NCBI GenBank assembly: GCA_030266525.1
Contig: JAJDIC010000040.1
Span: forward strand, 1-18,534
Direction: 5' to 3'
Length of the DNA: 18,534 nt
Source of the DNA: Desulfovibrio sp. OttesenSCG-928-G15
GTDB lineage: Bacteria > Desulfobacterota > Desulfovibrionia > Desulfovibrionales > Desulfovibrionaceae
Shown here: piece after piece, positions 7,037-13,812 of the stretch
Numbering within the stretch: position 1 is the first letter of the stretch
Layout of the letters: each line of letters opens with the position of its first letter
Translations under genes and position numbers: made by a program
Notes under the pieces: model-generated
Seen by the model: the letters and a program-made list of their open reading frames with translations, nothing else
Databases searched by the model: none
Told to the model about the DNA's origin: nothing

Positions 7037-7707
7037 ATAAAAGCCCTGAAGAGTATTTCAAAGAGCAGAACTTTTCCGTCGAATCGGTGGACAAGTCCAG
7101 CTTCAGCCCAGCGGAAAAAGCCTTTATGGACAAGTACCTGGGGGTTGAAGGCGGGGCGCTGCTTGAAAAACTGGGTATAGACCCAGGCGCAGAGAAAAAC
7201 ACTGCCCCGGACGCATTGCCGGATCAACACCCGGAAATGGCCCGCGAAGAGTCTTTGGAAGACCTCTTGCGCAAGTCTCCGGATTTGCTGATGGTTGGTT
7301 TTTTCATCGGTGCGCAGGAGTTTGTCATTCCTACGATGACGGTGCAGGAAGTTATCCGCACCATGCCCATGGCAAAGCTGCCTGCGGCCCCGGAACAGAT
7401 TGCCGGGGTTATCAACCTGCGCGGCAAAGTTACTCCGCTCATCTATCTGCGTGATGTGCTGGTTGTAAACTCGCCAAGAGAGCACGAGGACAGGTTTATT
7501 ATTGTATGCCGCCGCAAAGGCATCCAGATCGGCCTGATTATAGAACGAGTACATACCATGTACAGGGTGGAACAAAAGGATCTGGAGTGGAACATTGAAT
7601 CCCATGTGGGGGCCAATGCTGACTTTGTAGCCGGTCTTATGAAGCTGGACGAAAAGCTTTTGGGAATTATATCCGTTGATAAAGTAATAGCCAGTATTCT
7701 TAACTAG
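7033..7707 (+). CDS. cheW: CheW-domain coupling protein with about 85-residue N-terminal extension
   Basis: CheW links receptors to CheA in the array. Residues from about 87 to 224 form the CheW domain: MVGFFIGAQEFVIP, VQEVIRT, PEQIAGVINLRGKVTPLIYLRDVL, and the later VDKVIASIL. The first 86 residues are additional, predicted helical and charged (FSPAEKAFMDKYLG, ESLEDLLRKSPDLL), and absent from standard CheW of about 160 residues. The gene overlaps the ParA-like gene by four bases. Vibrio ParP, the ParC partner, also has an N-terminal extension followed by a CheW-related domain, so this protein may have a similar bridging role; that is inference from layout. It could also simply be the operon's main CheW, since no other CheW is encoded here. 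Confidence 0.92.
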   Translation: MNKSPEEYFKEQNFSVESVDKSSFSPAEKAFMDKYLGVEGGALLEKLGIDPGAEKNTAPDALPDQHPEMAREESLEDLLRKSPDLLMVGFFIGAQEFVIPTMTVQEVIRTMPMAKLPAAPEQIAGVINLRGKVTPLIYLRDVLVVNSPREHEDRFIIVCRRKGIQIGLIIERVHTMYRVEQKDLEWNIESHVGANADFVAGLMKLDEKLLGIISVDKVIASILN

Positions 7708-7720
7708 GGGGAGAGGCCCG

Positions 7721-8089
7721 ATGTCAAAACATATTCTTATTGTAGATGACTCAAAGACCATCAGAAACCTGGTTGCCTTTATCATGAAAAATGAAGGCTT
7801 CAGGGTCACTATGGCCGAAGACGGAATGGACGGGCTGGAAAAGCTCTTTTCAGCTGATCATGTTGACCTGATCATCTCGGATATCAACATGCCCCGCATG
7901 GACGGTTTTACCTTCATCAAAACCGTGCGCGAACAGGACGCCTACCGGGATGTGCCGATTGTCGTGCTCTCTACCGAAGGCAAGGAGCAGGACATTCAGC
8001 AGGGCATACAGCTTGGTGCCAACCTGTACATGGTAAAGCCGGCGCAGCCCGATAAAATGGTCAAAAACGTCAGAATGTTACTGGGCTAA
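7721..8089 (+). CDS. cheY: CheY-like single-domain response regulator
   Basis: This is a receiver domain of 122 residues with no output domain, as expected for CheY, which carries the CheA phosphoryl signal to the flagellar switch. Conserved residues are the acidic pair D9-D10, phospho-acceptor D54 (ISDINMPRMDG), S84 at the Thr87-equivalent position, Y103 at the Tyr106-equivalent and K106 (MVKPA). A purine-rich GGGGGAGAGG precedes the ATG, and the spacing from the cheW stop is 13 bp. The receiver is immediately upstream of cheA. A sink or non-flagellar regulator role is possible, since no flagellar genes are in the window. Confidence 0.93.
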   Translation: MSKHILIVDDSKTIRNLVAFIMKNEGFRVTMAEDGMDGLEKLFSADHVDLIISDINMPRMDGFTFIKTVREQDAYRDVPIVVLSTEGKEQDIQQGIQLGANLYMVKPAQPDKMVKNVRMLLG

Positions 8090-8209
8090 GCTCTTTGCTA
8101 CCCGCCGGGCACCCTGTTGTCCTGGCACCGGCAGCTTTTTGCGCGGCAACGCGGGTATGAGAAAAGGCACTGCCTTGTTCACGAATCTGAATCAGGAAAG
8201 GAATGCGTT

Positions 8210-11200
8210 ATGACCCAGGATTTTATGGATCCGGAACTGTTTGCTGACTTCATCATAGAAGCGCGTGAGCATCTGGAAACCATCGAACCGAATCTTCTGG
8301 AATTGGAAAAAACTCCGGACAATCTCGCCCTGTTGAACGAGATTTTCCGTCCCATGCACTCCATGAAGGGCGCTTCCGGCTTCCTCGGGCTGAACAAGAT
8401 GAACGGCCTTGCCCACCGGGCTGAAAATATTCTCGACGAACTGCGCAAAGGGGAAATGGCCGTCAACTCGGATATCATGGATATCATCCTTGAAACGACA
8501 GACGCCCTGCGCCAGATGATAGACAGCCTCGAAGCGGACAGTACGGAAGGCGATGTTGACACCGCCCCCCTTATTGAAACCATTGATGCCCTGATGGCTG
8601 GCGAACTGCCCGCCGCCCGTGCGTCTTCTGATGACGAAGAAGCCCAGCCCGAAGCGGAATACGAAGAAGCCTACGAGGAAGCTGCGGGCGAGCCGGAAGA
8701 AGCCGCCGACGCTTCCGAAGACGACGTTGACCTTGATGCCGGCGAAGAAGCCCAGGAACAAGGCGACGAGCCTGCCGACGATTCCCCGGATGAATCCTCT
8801 CCTTCAGACGGTGATGACGACAACGCAAGCGACGTAAGCGCCGATACAACGGCGGCCTCTAAAGACGGCGGACGGCAAGGCGGTGACGTGCAAGGCTGGA
8901 TAGCCTCTCGCGACAATTTGCCCACCTACGCGCTTACCGCCTTTGGTGAAGGGCACCTTCGCGACTTTATTGAAGAAGCCAAAGACAACATTGCCAGCCT
9001 TTCTGATGGCCTGCTTGAACTGGAAAAACACCCGGAAGGCCAGTCAGAACTGGTAAACGACCTGTTCCGCTATTTCCACAACCTCAAAGGCAACAGCGGC
9101 ATCATCGGCTATCAGCAGATGAATGAACTTACCCACGAAGCGGAAACCCTGCTCAACTCGCTGCGCAAGGAAAACGCCCCGCCCGTAAGCGCGCCGGTTA
9201 TAGATTTGCTGCTCCTTTCGGTGGACGTTCTTGAAGCCCTGATTTTCCGTATCGATCCCGCAACCGGGAGCGCCTCTCCCTTTATGACGGATGAACTGCT
9301 GGACAAGCTGCGCGAAGCAGTGGCAGGTGAAACAGCTACCCTGCCTGACAGCCTGCGCGCGACAGCTTCTGCGGAAGCGGATGAAGAATCCGGCGAAGAC
9401 TCTTCGGTAAAAAGCGGAGAAGATTCCGCAGAAAAAGGTGATGCCCAAGATCCGGCTGCTGCAAATGCTTCGGCAGAGGACGCAGCCGCAGACGACGCTG
9501 CCCCACAAGGCGATGACGCGCAACCCGAAGCCCCGGCAGAAGCAACACCCGAAGCCCGGGCCGAAAGCCCTGCCGACGCAGCCCCGGTCGCTGAAGCACC
9601 CGCGCCTGCCGCAGACAAAGCCGCCCCCGCCGCGGCTGCCGCTTCCCCCGCTCCATCTACTTCCGGCTCCGGTGTAGATGAGGAAGACGTGAGCGTTTTC
9701 AAAGCCACGGTAAACCAGCAGTTCGAGCATATTCGCTCTGCCCTGGAAGGCATGCGCGCGGACGGTTCCAACCGGGATTTCGCGGACGCCATGTTCCGTT
9801 CGCTCACCACCATCCAGAACAGCTCAAACTTTATGGGGCTGAGTGAAATAAAGGTCTATGCCCAGCGCACGGCCGGTATTGTTGACCAGGCCCGTATTTC
9901 CGACATGGATTTCAGTTTGCTGGCAGACCTGTTGCAGCAGGAATGCGCCATTATCAGAGACATGATCGGCCCGGCCCTGGATGCTCTTATCGCCTCTTCC
10001 GCTCCGGCGGCTGAGGCTGCCGCCGCTCCTGCCGATGCCGCCGCCGCTGCCGCTCCCGCCGCCGCGCCTGCGGCAAAAGCCAAGGAAGAAGCTTTGGCCA
10101 AACCAGCCGCCAAGGAAGCTCCGGCCAAAGCTGCGCCAGCAGCAGAAGCCGCCCCGGCAGAAAAAACCGCAGCAGCCAAGCCGGAAGCAAAGCCGGCTCC
10201 CAAGCCTGCTGCCAAGCCGGAAGCCAAGCCCGCTCCCAAGCCGGAAGCCAAGCCCGCGTCCAAGCCGGTCGCGAAACCCGCTCCAAAGCCTGCGGCCAAG
10301 CCTGCTCCGGCTGCCGCTCCTGCTGCCGCGCCTGCGGCTGCGGCAAATGGCGGGGCCAAAGGCCAGGAAGCGCACAAAACGTCCTCAACCATCCGGGTGG
10401 ACCACGAAAAACTCGACCACCTGATGAACCTGATTGGCGAACTTATCATCAACCGCAACCGTTACTCCATGCTGGCCCGCCAGTTGGAAGAGACCGGCGG
10501 CAACATTGATATTCCGCAAATCGCCCACAACCTGACAGAAACCACATACGCCATGGCCCGCATTTCTGATGATTTGCAAGACACCATCATGAAAGTACGC
10601 ATGGTGCCCGTGGCCTCGGTGTTCTCCCGTTTCCCGCGCCTTGTTCGCGACCTTTCCCGCAAAAGCGGCAAGGAAGTGGATCTGATAATGGAAGGCGAAG
10701 AGACAGAACTGGACAAGAGCGTGGTAGAAGTTATCGGCGACCCCCTTGTTCACCTTATCCGTAACTCCGTCGACCACGGCGTTGAGCCGGAAGATGTCCG
10801 CGCAGAGCGCGGCAAACCGGCTAAAGGCACGGTATGGCTGCGCGCCTTCTACCGCGGCAACTCCGTTGCCATTGAAATTGAAGACGATGGCAAGGGCATT
10901 GACCCGGATAAAATGCGCGAAGTGGCCATCAGAAAGGGCATTATTTCGCCGGAAGAAGCCAAACAGCTTGATGACCGTGAAGCAATGGAACTCATTTTTG
11001 CCCCCGGCTTTTCCTCTGCCGAAGTCATTACCGACATTTCCGGGCGGGGCGTTGGCATGGACGTGGTCCGTACCAACATCAAAAACCTCAAGGGCAGCAT
11101 CAATATTACCTCCGAAGTGGGCAAGGGAACCAAATTCACCCTGTCCCTGCCCCTGACCCTGGCTATCATTGATGCGCTTATGGTTGTAGTGGATAATGAA

Positions 11201-11581
11201 ACCTTCGCCATTCCGCTGGACTCTGTATCGGAAACCACCAAGCTCGAATCCGAACGCCTGACCGACGTGAAGGGCAGAAAGGCAGTTACCCTGCGCGGCG
11301 AAGTGCTGGGTATTGTCAGCCTGGGCGAATTCCTTGGCCTCAAGTGCAACATGGAAGAAACCGAGCTGCTCAACGTGGTGGTCATCCACGACAACGAGCG
11401 CCGCCTCGGCCTTGTGGTAGACCGGTTGCTTGAACGCCAGGAAGTCGTTATCAAACCGCTCGGCAGCTACCTTGGCGATATCAAGGGCATTTCCGGCGCC
11501 ACCATCATGGGCGACGGCAGCGTTATCCTTATCCTTGATCCGCATGAGATATACACGTTAGCAACCTCCAAGGCCAGCTAG
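8210..11581 (+). CDS. cheA: CheA histidine kinase with three Hpt-like domains
   Basis: This 1123-residue chemotaxis kinase is far longer than enteric CheA (about 650). Order: Hpt1 (about 1-135) with phospho-acceptor H50 in MHSMKGASGFLG; an acidic linker; Hpt2 (about 245-370) with H290 in FHNLKGNSGIIG; an acidic/Ala linker; a third Hpt-like domain (about 494-595); then an Ala/Pro/Lys-rich linker to about 725. The dimerisation domain (from about 728), HATPase domain (N box HLIRNSVDHG from 848, DDGKGID, GRGVGMD from 945) and CheW-like P5 domain (from about 985) follow. In the third Hpt the motif reads FRSLTTIQNSSNFMGL, so the His is replaced by T533 and the usual Lys by Gln: phosphotransfer there looks lost. 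ATG 8210 is chosen over upstream GTG/TTG starts because AAGGA lies seven bases before it and the Hpt begins right after. No separate P2 CheY-binding domain is recognisable. Confidence 0.95.
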   Translation: MTQDFMDPELFADFIIEAREHLETIEPNLLELEKTPDNLALLNEIFRPMHSMKGASGFLGLNKMNGLAHRAENILDELRKGEMAVNSDIMDIILETTDALRQMIDSLEADSTEGDVDTAPLIETIDALMAGELPAARASSDDEEAQPEAEYEEAYEEAAGEPEEAADASEDDVDLDAGEEAQEQGDEPADDSPDESSPSDGDDDNASDVSADTTAASKDGGRQGGDVQGWIASRDNLPTYALTAFGEGHLRDFIEEAKDNIASLSDGLLELEKHPEGQSELVNDLFRYFHNLKGNSGIIGYQQMNELTHEAETLLNSLRKENAPPVSAPVIDLLLLSVDVLEALIFRIDPATGSASPFMTDELLDKLREAVAGETATLPDSLRATASAEADEESGEDSSVKSGEDSAEKGDAQDPAAANASAEDAAADDAAPQGDDAQPEAPAEATPEARAESPADAAPVAEAPAPAADKAAPAAAAASPAPSTSGSGVDEEDVSVFKATVNQQFEHIRSALEGMRADGSNRDFADAMFRSLTTIQNSSNFMGLSEIKVYAQRTAGIVDQARISDMDFSLLADLLQQECAIIRDMIGPALDALIASSAPAAEAAAAPADAAAAAAPAAAPAAKAKEEALAKPAAKEAPAKAAPAAEAAPAEKTAAAKPEAKPAPKPAAKPEAKPAPKPEAKPASKPVAKPAPKPAAKPAPAAAPAAAPAAAANGGAKGQEAHKTSSTIRVDHEKLDHLMNLIGELIINRNRYSMLARQLEETGGNIDIPQIAHNLTETTYAMARISDDLQDTIMKVRMVPVASVFSRFPRLVRDLSRKSGKEVDLIMEGEETELDKSVVEVIGDPLVHLIRNSVDHGVEPEDVRAERGKPAKGTVWLRAFYRGNSVAIEIEDDGKGIDPDKMREVAIRKGIISPEEAKQLDDREAMELIFAPGFSSAEVITDISGRGVGMDVVRTNIKNLKGSINITSEVGKGTKFTLSLPLTLAIIDALMVVVDNETFAIPLDSVSETTKLESERLTDVKGRKAVTLRGEVLGIVSLGEFLGLKCNMEETELLNVVVIHDNERRLGLVVDRLLERQEVVIKPLGSYLGDIKGISGATIMGDGSVILILDPHEIYTLATSKAS

Positions 11582-11702
11582 TGAAGCGGTGATTTTTTCG
11601 GTCTGGACTGCGTTGCTGCGTTGTTTTTAGGGGGCAGGACTTAAGAGTCCAGCCCCCTCAAAACAACGCGCGCCTTGCCAGACGGAAAAACTCACCGTTT
11701 CA
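11581..11702 (+). repeat. Family A palindromic element, copy 1
   Basis: This is a 122-bp imperfect palindrome. The outer arms (11581-11606 and 11677-11702) match in about 23 of 26 positions as inverted repeats. The inner arms contain GCGTTGTTTT and AAAACAACGC. The centre is GGGGGC-A-GGACT-TAAG-AGTCC-A-GCCCCC (11630-11657). It begins at the last base of the cheA stop codon. There is no T run after the hairpin on either strand, so it is not a textbook intrinsic terminator. A related copy lies at 18166-18293. Confidence 0.75.
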
Positions 11703-11724
11703 CCTGGTCTTGCTGTGGGGTATG

Positions 11725-11796
11725 AAGAGGGAAAGGGCTTGCTTCGCTCCCCTTTCGATAAAGAGGGAACGGGCTTGCTTTGCTCTCCTTTCGGTA
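11725..11796 (+). repeat. Two 36-bp direct tandem repeats
   Basis: Units at 11725-11760 and 11761-11796 both start AAGAGGGAA and share GGGCTTGCTT and CTCCTTTCG-like ends, with about five differences. Each unit has a G-rich half and a C-rich half that can pair. Read on the minus strand the units encode a Pro-Lys-Gly-Glu-type repeat, but no gene is supported. They fill the gap between element A and the selenoprotein promoter. Confidence 0.6.
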
Positions 11797-11869
11797 GAGG
11801 TCGGAGGGGGGCTGGAGCTTTTCGTCCTTTCAAAACGGGTGCTCGCTTTGAGTGAGTCACTTCCTCGCC

Positions 11870-11898
11870 TTGACAAAGAGGCTCCCTGCACTTACCTG
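11870..11898 (+). promoter_or_regulatory. Candidate promoter of the Sec-containing IscA-like gene
   Basis: A perfect -35 box TTGACA (11870-11875) is followed after 17 bp by a weak -10 TACCTG (11893-11898), about 33 bp upstream of the ATG at 11931. The -10 is poor (3/6). The position just upstream of the gene makes it the best candidate. Confidence 0.4.
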
Positions 11899-11930
11899 AA
11901 AGAAAATAATCGCATTCAAGGAGAATCATC

Positions 11931-12263
11931 ATGATTACCGTGACTGACTCCGCCAAGCAGGAACTTGACGCCTACTTTGACGGAAAAAAACCCGACTCCA
12001 TTCGCGTATTCCTTGCATCTGGCGGCTGAGCAGGTCCCCGGTTGGCACTGGCTCTGGATGAGCCTAAACAGACAGATACCGTGGCTGACGAACAGGGATA
12101 TACCTTCTGCATGGACAACGACCTGTTGGAAAAAGTAGCCCACGTCACCATTAATTATTCCTATATGGGCTTCTCTGTAGACTCCCAAATCCCGGTCAAC
12201 ACGGGTGGCGGAGCCTGTGGAGGCTGCGCATCAAGCGGCGGTTGCGGTAGCGGTTCCGCCTAG
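11931..12263 (+). CDS. IscA/HesB-like selenoprotein (in-frame UGA read as selenocysteine)
   Basis: ATG 11931 has AAGGAG seven bases upstream. The frame runs 110 codons to the TAG at 12261-12263 with one internal TGA at 12027-12029 (residue 33). Around it the protein reads RVFLASGG-U-AGPRLALALDEP. The neighbouring paralogue reads RVYLAPGG-C-SGPRLALALDTP, with Cys also at residue 33, and the two align without gaps to about residue 90. Residue 33 corresponds to the first conserved Cys of A-type Fe-S carriers (IscA/SufA/ErpA), which bind iron or Fe-S clusters. The usual C-terminal CxC is replaced by a Gly/Cys tail (C96, C99, C105). HesB-like selenoproteins are a known prokaryotic Sec family, and Desulfovibrio-type bacteria make Sec. 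Ordinary gene calling would report only a fragment starting at ATG 12042. A premature stop is the alternative, but conservation on both sides argues against it. Confidence 0.9.
12027..12064 (+). promoter_or_regulatory. UGA(Sec) codon and candidate bacterial SECIS hairpin
   Basis: Directly downstream of the TGA are two mutually exclusive hairpins. One is CCGGU-UGGC-ACUGG at 12038-12051, with its loop starting 14 nt after the TGA. The other is GGCUC-UGGAU-GAGCC at 12050-12064, a perfect 5-bp stem with its loop at 12055-12059, 26 nt after the TGA. Both loops begin UGG, in line with the guanine needed near the start of the loop for SelB binding. The Cys paralogue uses different codons here and cannot form the second stem. 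Confidence 0.6.
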
Positions 12264-12319
12264 AGCAAAGCAACTGTGAGATTTGCCGCAGGCGGGTACC
12301 CCCCCTGCGGCAAGCTCTT
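12260..12319 (+). repeat. Family C palindromic repeat, copy 3
   Basis: It starts with CTAGAGC overlapping the TAG stop of the selenoprotein gene. A 10-bp perfect stem TTGCCGCAGG / CCTGCGGCAA flanks a C-rich loop, with an outer AGAGC/GCTCT pairing. Related sequences are at 715-744 and 2623-2667. A short TTT follows, so weak termination between the two IscA-like genes is possible. Confidence 0.6.
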
Positions 12320-12357
12320 TCGCCCCTTGCCGCCCCGCCATTACGGAGATTTCCCTC

Positions 12358-12684
12358 ATGCTGACACTTTCTGATGAAGCCCGCGCCGAACTGGATGCGT
12401 ATTTTGCGGAACAGGCCCACTCCCCCATTCGCGTATACCTTGCGCCGGGCGGCTGTTCCGGCCCGCGCCTCGCGCTTGCCTTAGACACACCCGGGGATGA
12501 AGACAGCGTCCTTGAAAGCAATGGTTACACCTTCTGCATAAACAAGGAACTCCTGTCCTCGGCCCAGGCAATAGACATTGCCTTTTCAGACATGGGCTTC
12601 ATGGTTCGCTCTGAAGCGCCCCTCGGTGGCGGCGGCTGCTCGCCAAGTTGCTGCTCGTCGTGCGGCGGCGGTTGTTCTTCCTAG
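12358..12684 (+). CDS. IscA/HesB-like protein, Cys paralogue of the upstream selenoprotein
   Basis: This 108-residue A-type Fe-S carrier-like protein starts at ATG 12358, with ACGGAGA as RBS; longer in-frame starts would run into repeat C and lack homology. It carries APGGCSGPRL with C33 at the Sec position of the upstream gene, C60 shared with it (GYTFC), and a DMGF motif near residue 78. The C-terminal tail is Cys/Gly/Ser-rich (C94, C98, C99, C102, C106) and unlike the CGC end of classical IscA. It lies 94 bp downstream of its paralogue, so a tandem duplication followed by Cys/Sec divergence is likely. The predicted role is binding or transfer of iron, Fe-S clusters or other soft metals through these cysteines. 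The stop codon overlaps a family B repeat. Confidence 0.88.
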   Translation: MLTLSDEARAELDAYFAEQAHSPIRVYLAPGGCSGPRLALALDTPGDEDSVLESNGYTFCINKELLSSAQAIDIAFSDMGFMVRSEAPLGGGGCSPSCCSSCGGGCSS

Positions 12685-12829
12685 ATAGAGTCAACACGAG
12701 TTTGGATTTTGTTCTCTGCCAAGGCGTAACAGGTTCACCAGGAGGGAGTGGACTCTTTCGTCCATGACCTTCAGGAGGTTCTGTCGCAACACGGGCCGGG
12801 GGCAAAAGATACCTCGTGTCGACGCTATC
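12684..12829 (+). repeat. Family B palindromic element, copy 1
   Basis: This 146-bp element has terminal inverted repeats GATAGAGTCAACACGAG (12684-12700) and CTCGTGTCGACGCTATC (12813-12829), matching in 15 of 17 positions. A central hairpin TGGAC-TCTTTC-GTCCA lies mid-element. It begins at the last base of the stop codon of the Cys paralogue. A clear homologue lies at 18015-18158. Confidence 0.75.
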
Positions 12830-12939
12830 CGGAGTAATGTAACGTTGCTGCTTCTTTCCTTCGGCGGCCAAAGGAAGCGCAACCCCGAACGCCAGGGCTG
12901 CACCCCTCACATCCACATCCTCTTGCCCCTGTGAAACGT

Positions 12940-13812
12940 ATGGCCACACTTACCAAGCTTGTCATTACCCTTCCCCCGGATTTTTCGCCAGAAGAAGCCG
13001 ATATACTCGACGGTCTTTTAACGCTGCACGTTTCCCATGGCTGGGAAGAAGAAGCCCTGCCCACGGGAGAGCTTGTCTGCCTTGTTCACTTTACGGTGCC
13101 GGATTGTGCCCGGGAACTGGCTGACGCTCTGGCTGCCACCCTGCCCAGGGCGAAGGTTGCCGCCAGTCAGGAAGAAGAACAAAACTGGACCGCCGCCTGG
13201 AAGGAATTTTTTACTCCTGTGGAGGGAGGACAACACTTTTTGGTTCTCGCCCCCTGGATGCGTGACGAGCTCGCCGCCACAACGCGCATTCCACTCATTA
13301 TCGAACCAAAAACCGCTTTTGGAACCGGGCACCACGCAACGACCGCCCTGTGCCTTGACGTGCTCTCGCGCCTCTATGCCGAAGGCTCCCTGCAACAAAA
13401 CATGCGGTTTCTTGACCTTGGCACCGGCTCGGGCATCCTGGGCCTTGGTCTGGCAAAGCTCGGCCTGACCGGCGAAGGTCTGGACATAGACCCTCCGGCC
13501 ATCGACAATTCTCTGGAAAACCGGGAAATCAACCGGGTTGCCCAAGAAGCCTTTGCCGTTCGCCTTGGCAGCGTTGATGACGCATCCGGCCCCTATGACG
13601 TGATTGTCGCCAATATTCTTGCCGGTCCGCTTAAGGACATGGCCCCGAAAATTGCGGCCATTCCCGGCCCGGCGGGAAAACGCCCCCTGCTTGTCCTGTC
13701 CGGTCTGCTTGACGTACAGACTGACAGGGTAATCGCTGCATACACCGCCCTTGGCTATCCCCAGCCGCACAGGGAGGCCAGGGGAGAGTGGGTCGCGCTT
13801 GCGTTTTGTTAG
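12940..13812 (+). CDS. prmA: PrmA-like ribosomal protein L11 methyltransferase
   Basis: PrmA trimethylates ribosomal protein L11 using S-adenosylmethionine. The 290-residue product shows the family plan: an N-terminal substrate-binding domain, then AFGTGHHATT (F127-T129 region), the SAM-binding motif I FLDLGTGSGILGL (D159-G165), an acidic GLDIDPPA strand, and the NILAGPL motif (N225). The length is near the usual 290-300. The start is uncertain: ATG 12940 and GTG 12931 are both in frame, and neither has a good RBS; the frame is closed by TAA at 12835. The gene is separate from the chemotaxis genes and sits after a family B element. Some free-standing protein methyltransferases share these motifs, but PrmA fits best. 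Confidence 0.87.
   Translation: MATLTKLVITLPPDFSPEEADILDGLLTLHVSHGWEEEALPTGELVCLVHFTVPDCARELADALAATLPRAKVAASQEEEQNWTAAWKEFFTPVEGGQHFLVLAPWMRDELAATTRIPLIIEPKTAFGTGHHATTALCLDVLSRLYAEGSLQQNMRFLDLGTGSGILGLGLAKLGLTGEGLDIDPPAIDNSLENREINRVAQEAFAVRLGSVDDASGPYDVIVANILAGPLKDMAPKIAAIPGPAGKRPLLVLSGLLDVQTDRVIAAYTALGYPQPHREARGEWVALAFC

Noticed and set aside
9044..10458. Several long minus-strand ORFs opposite the cheA linkers
   Set aside because: They arise from Ala/Pro/Lys codons read in antisense, giving Gly/Ala/Arg-rich low complexity; no RBS or motif.
11627..11956. 109-codon minus-strand ORF with PLPKGE repeats
   Set aside because: It is the translation of palindromic and tandem repeats; such repeat-derived peptides are not genes.
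12042..12263. 73-residue gene starting at ATG 12042
   Set aside because: This is the downstream fragment of the selenoprotein; it lacks the first third of the domain and an RBS.
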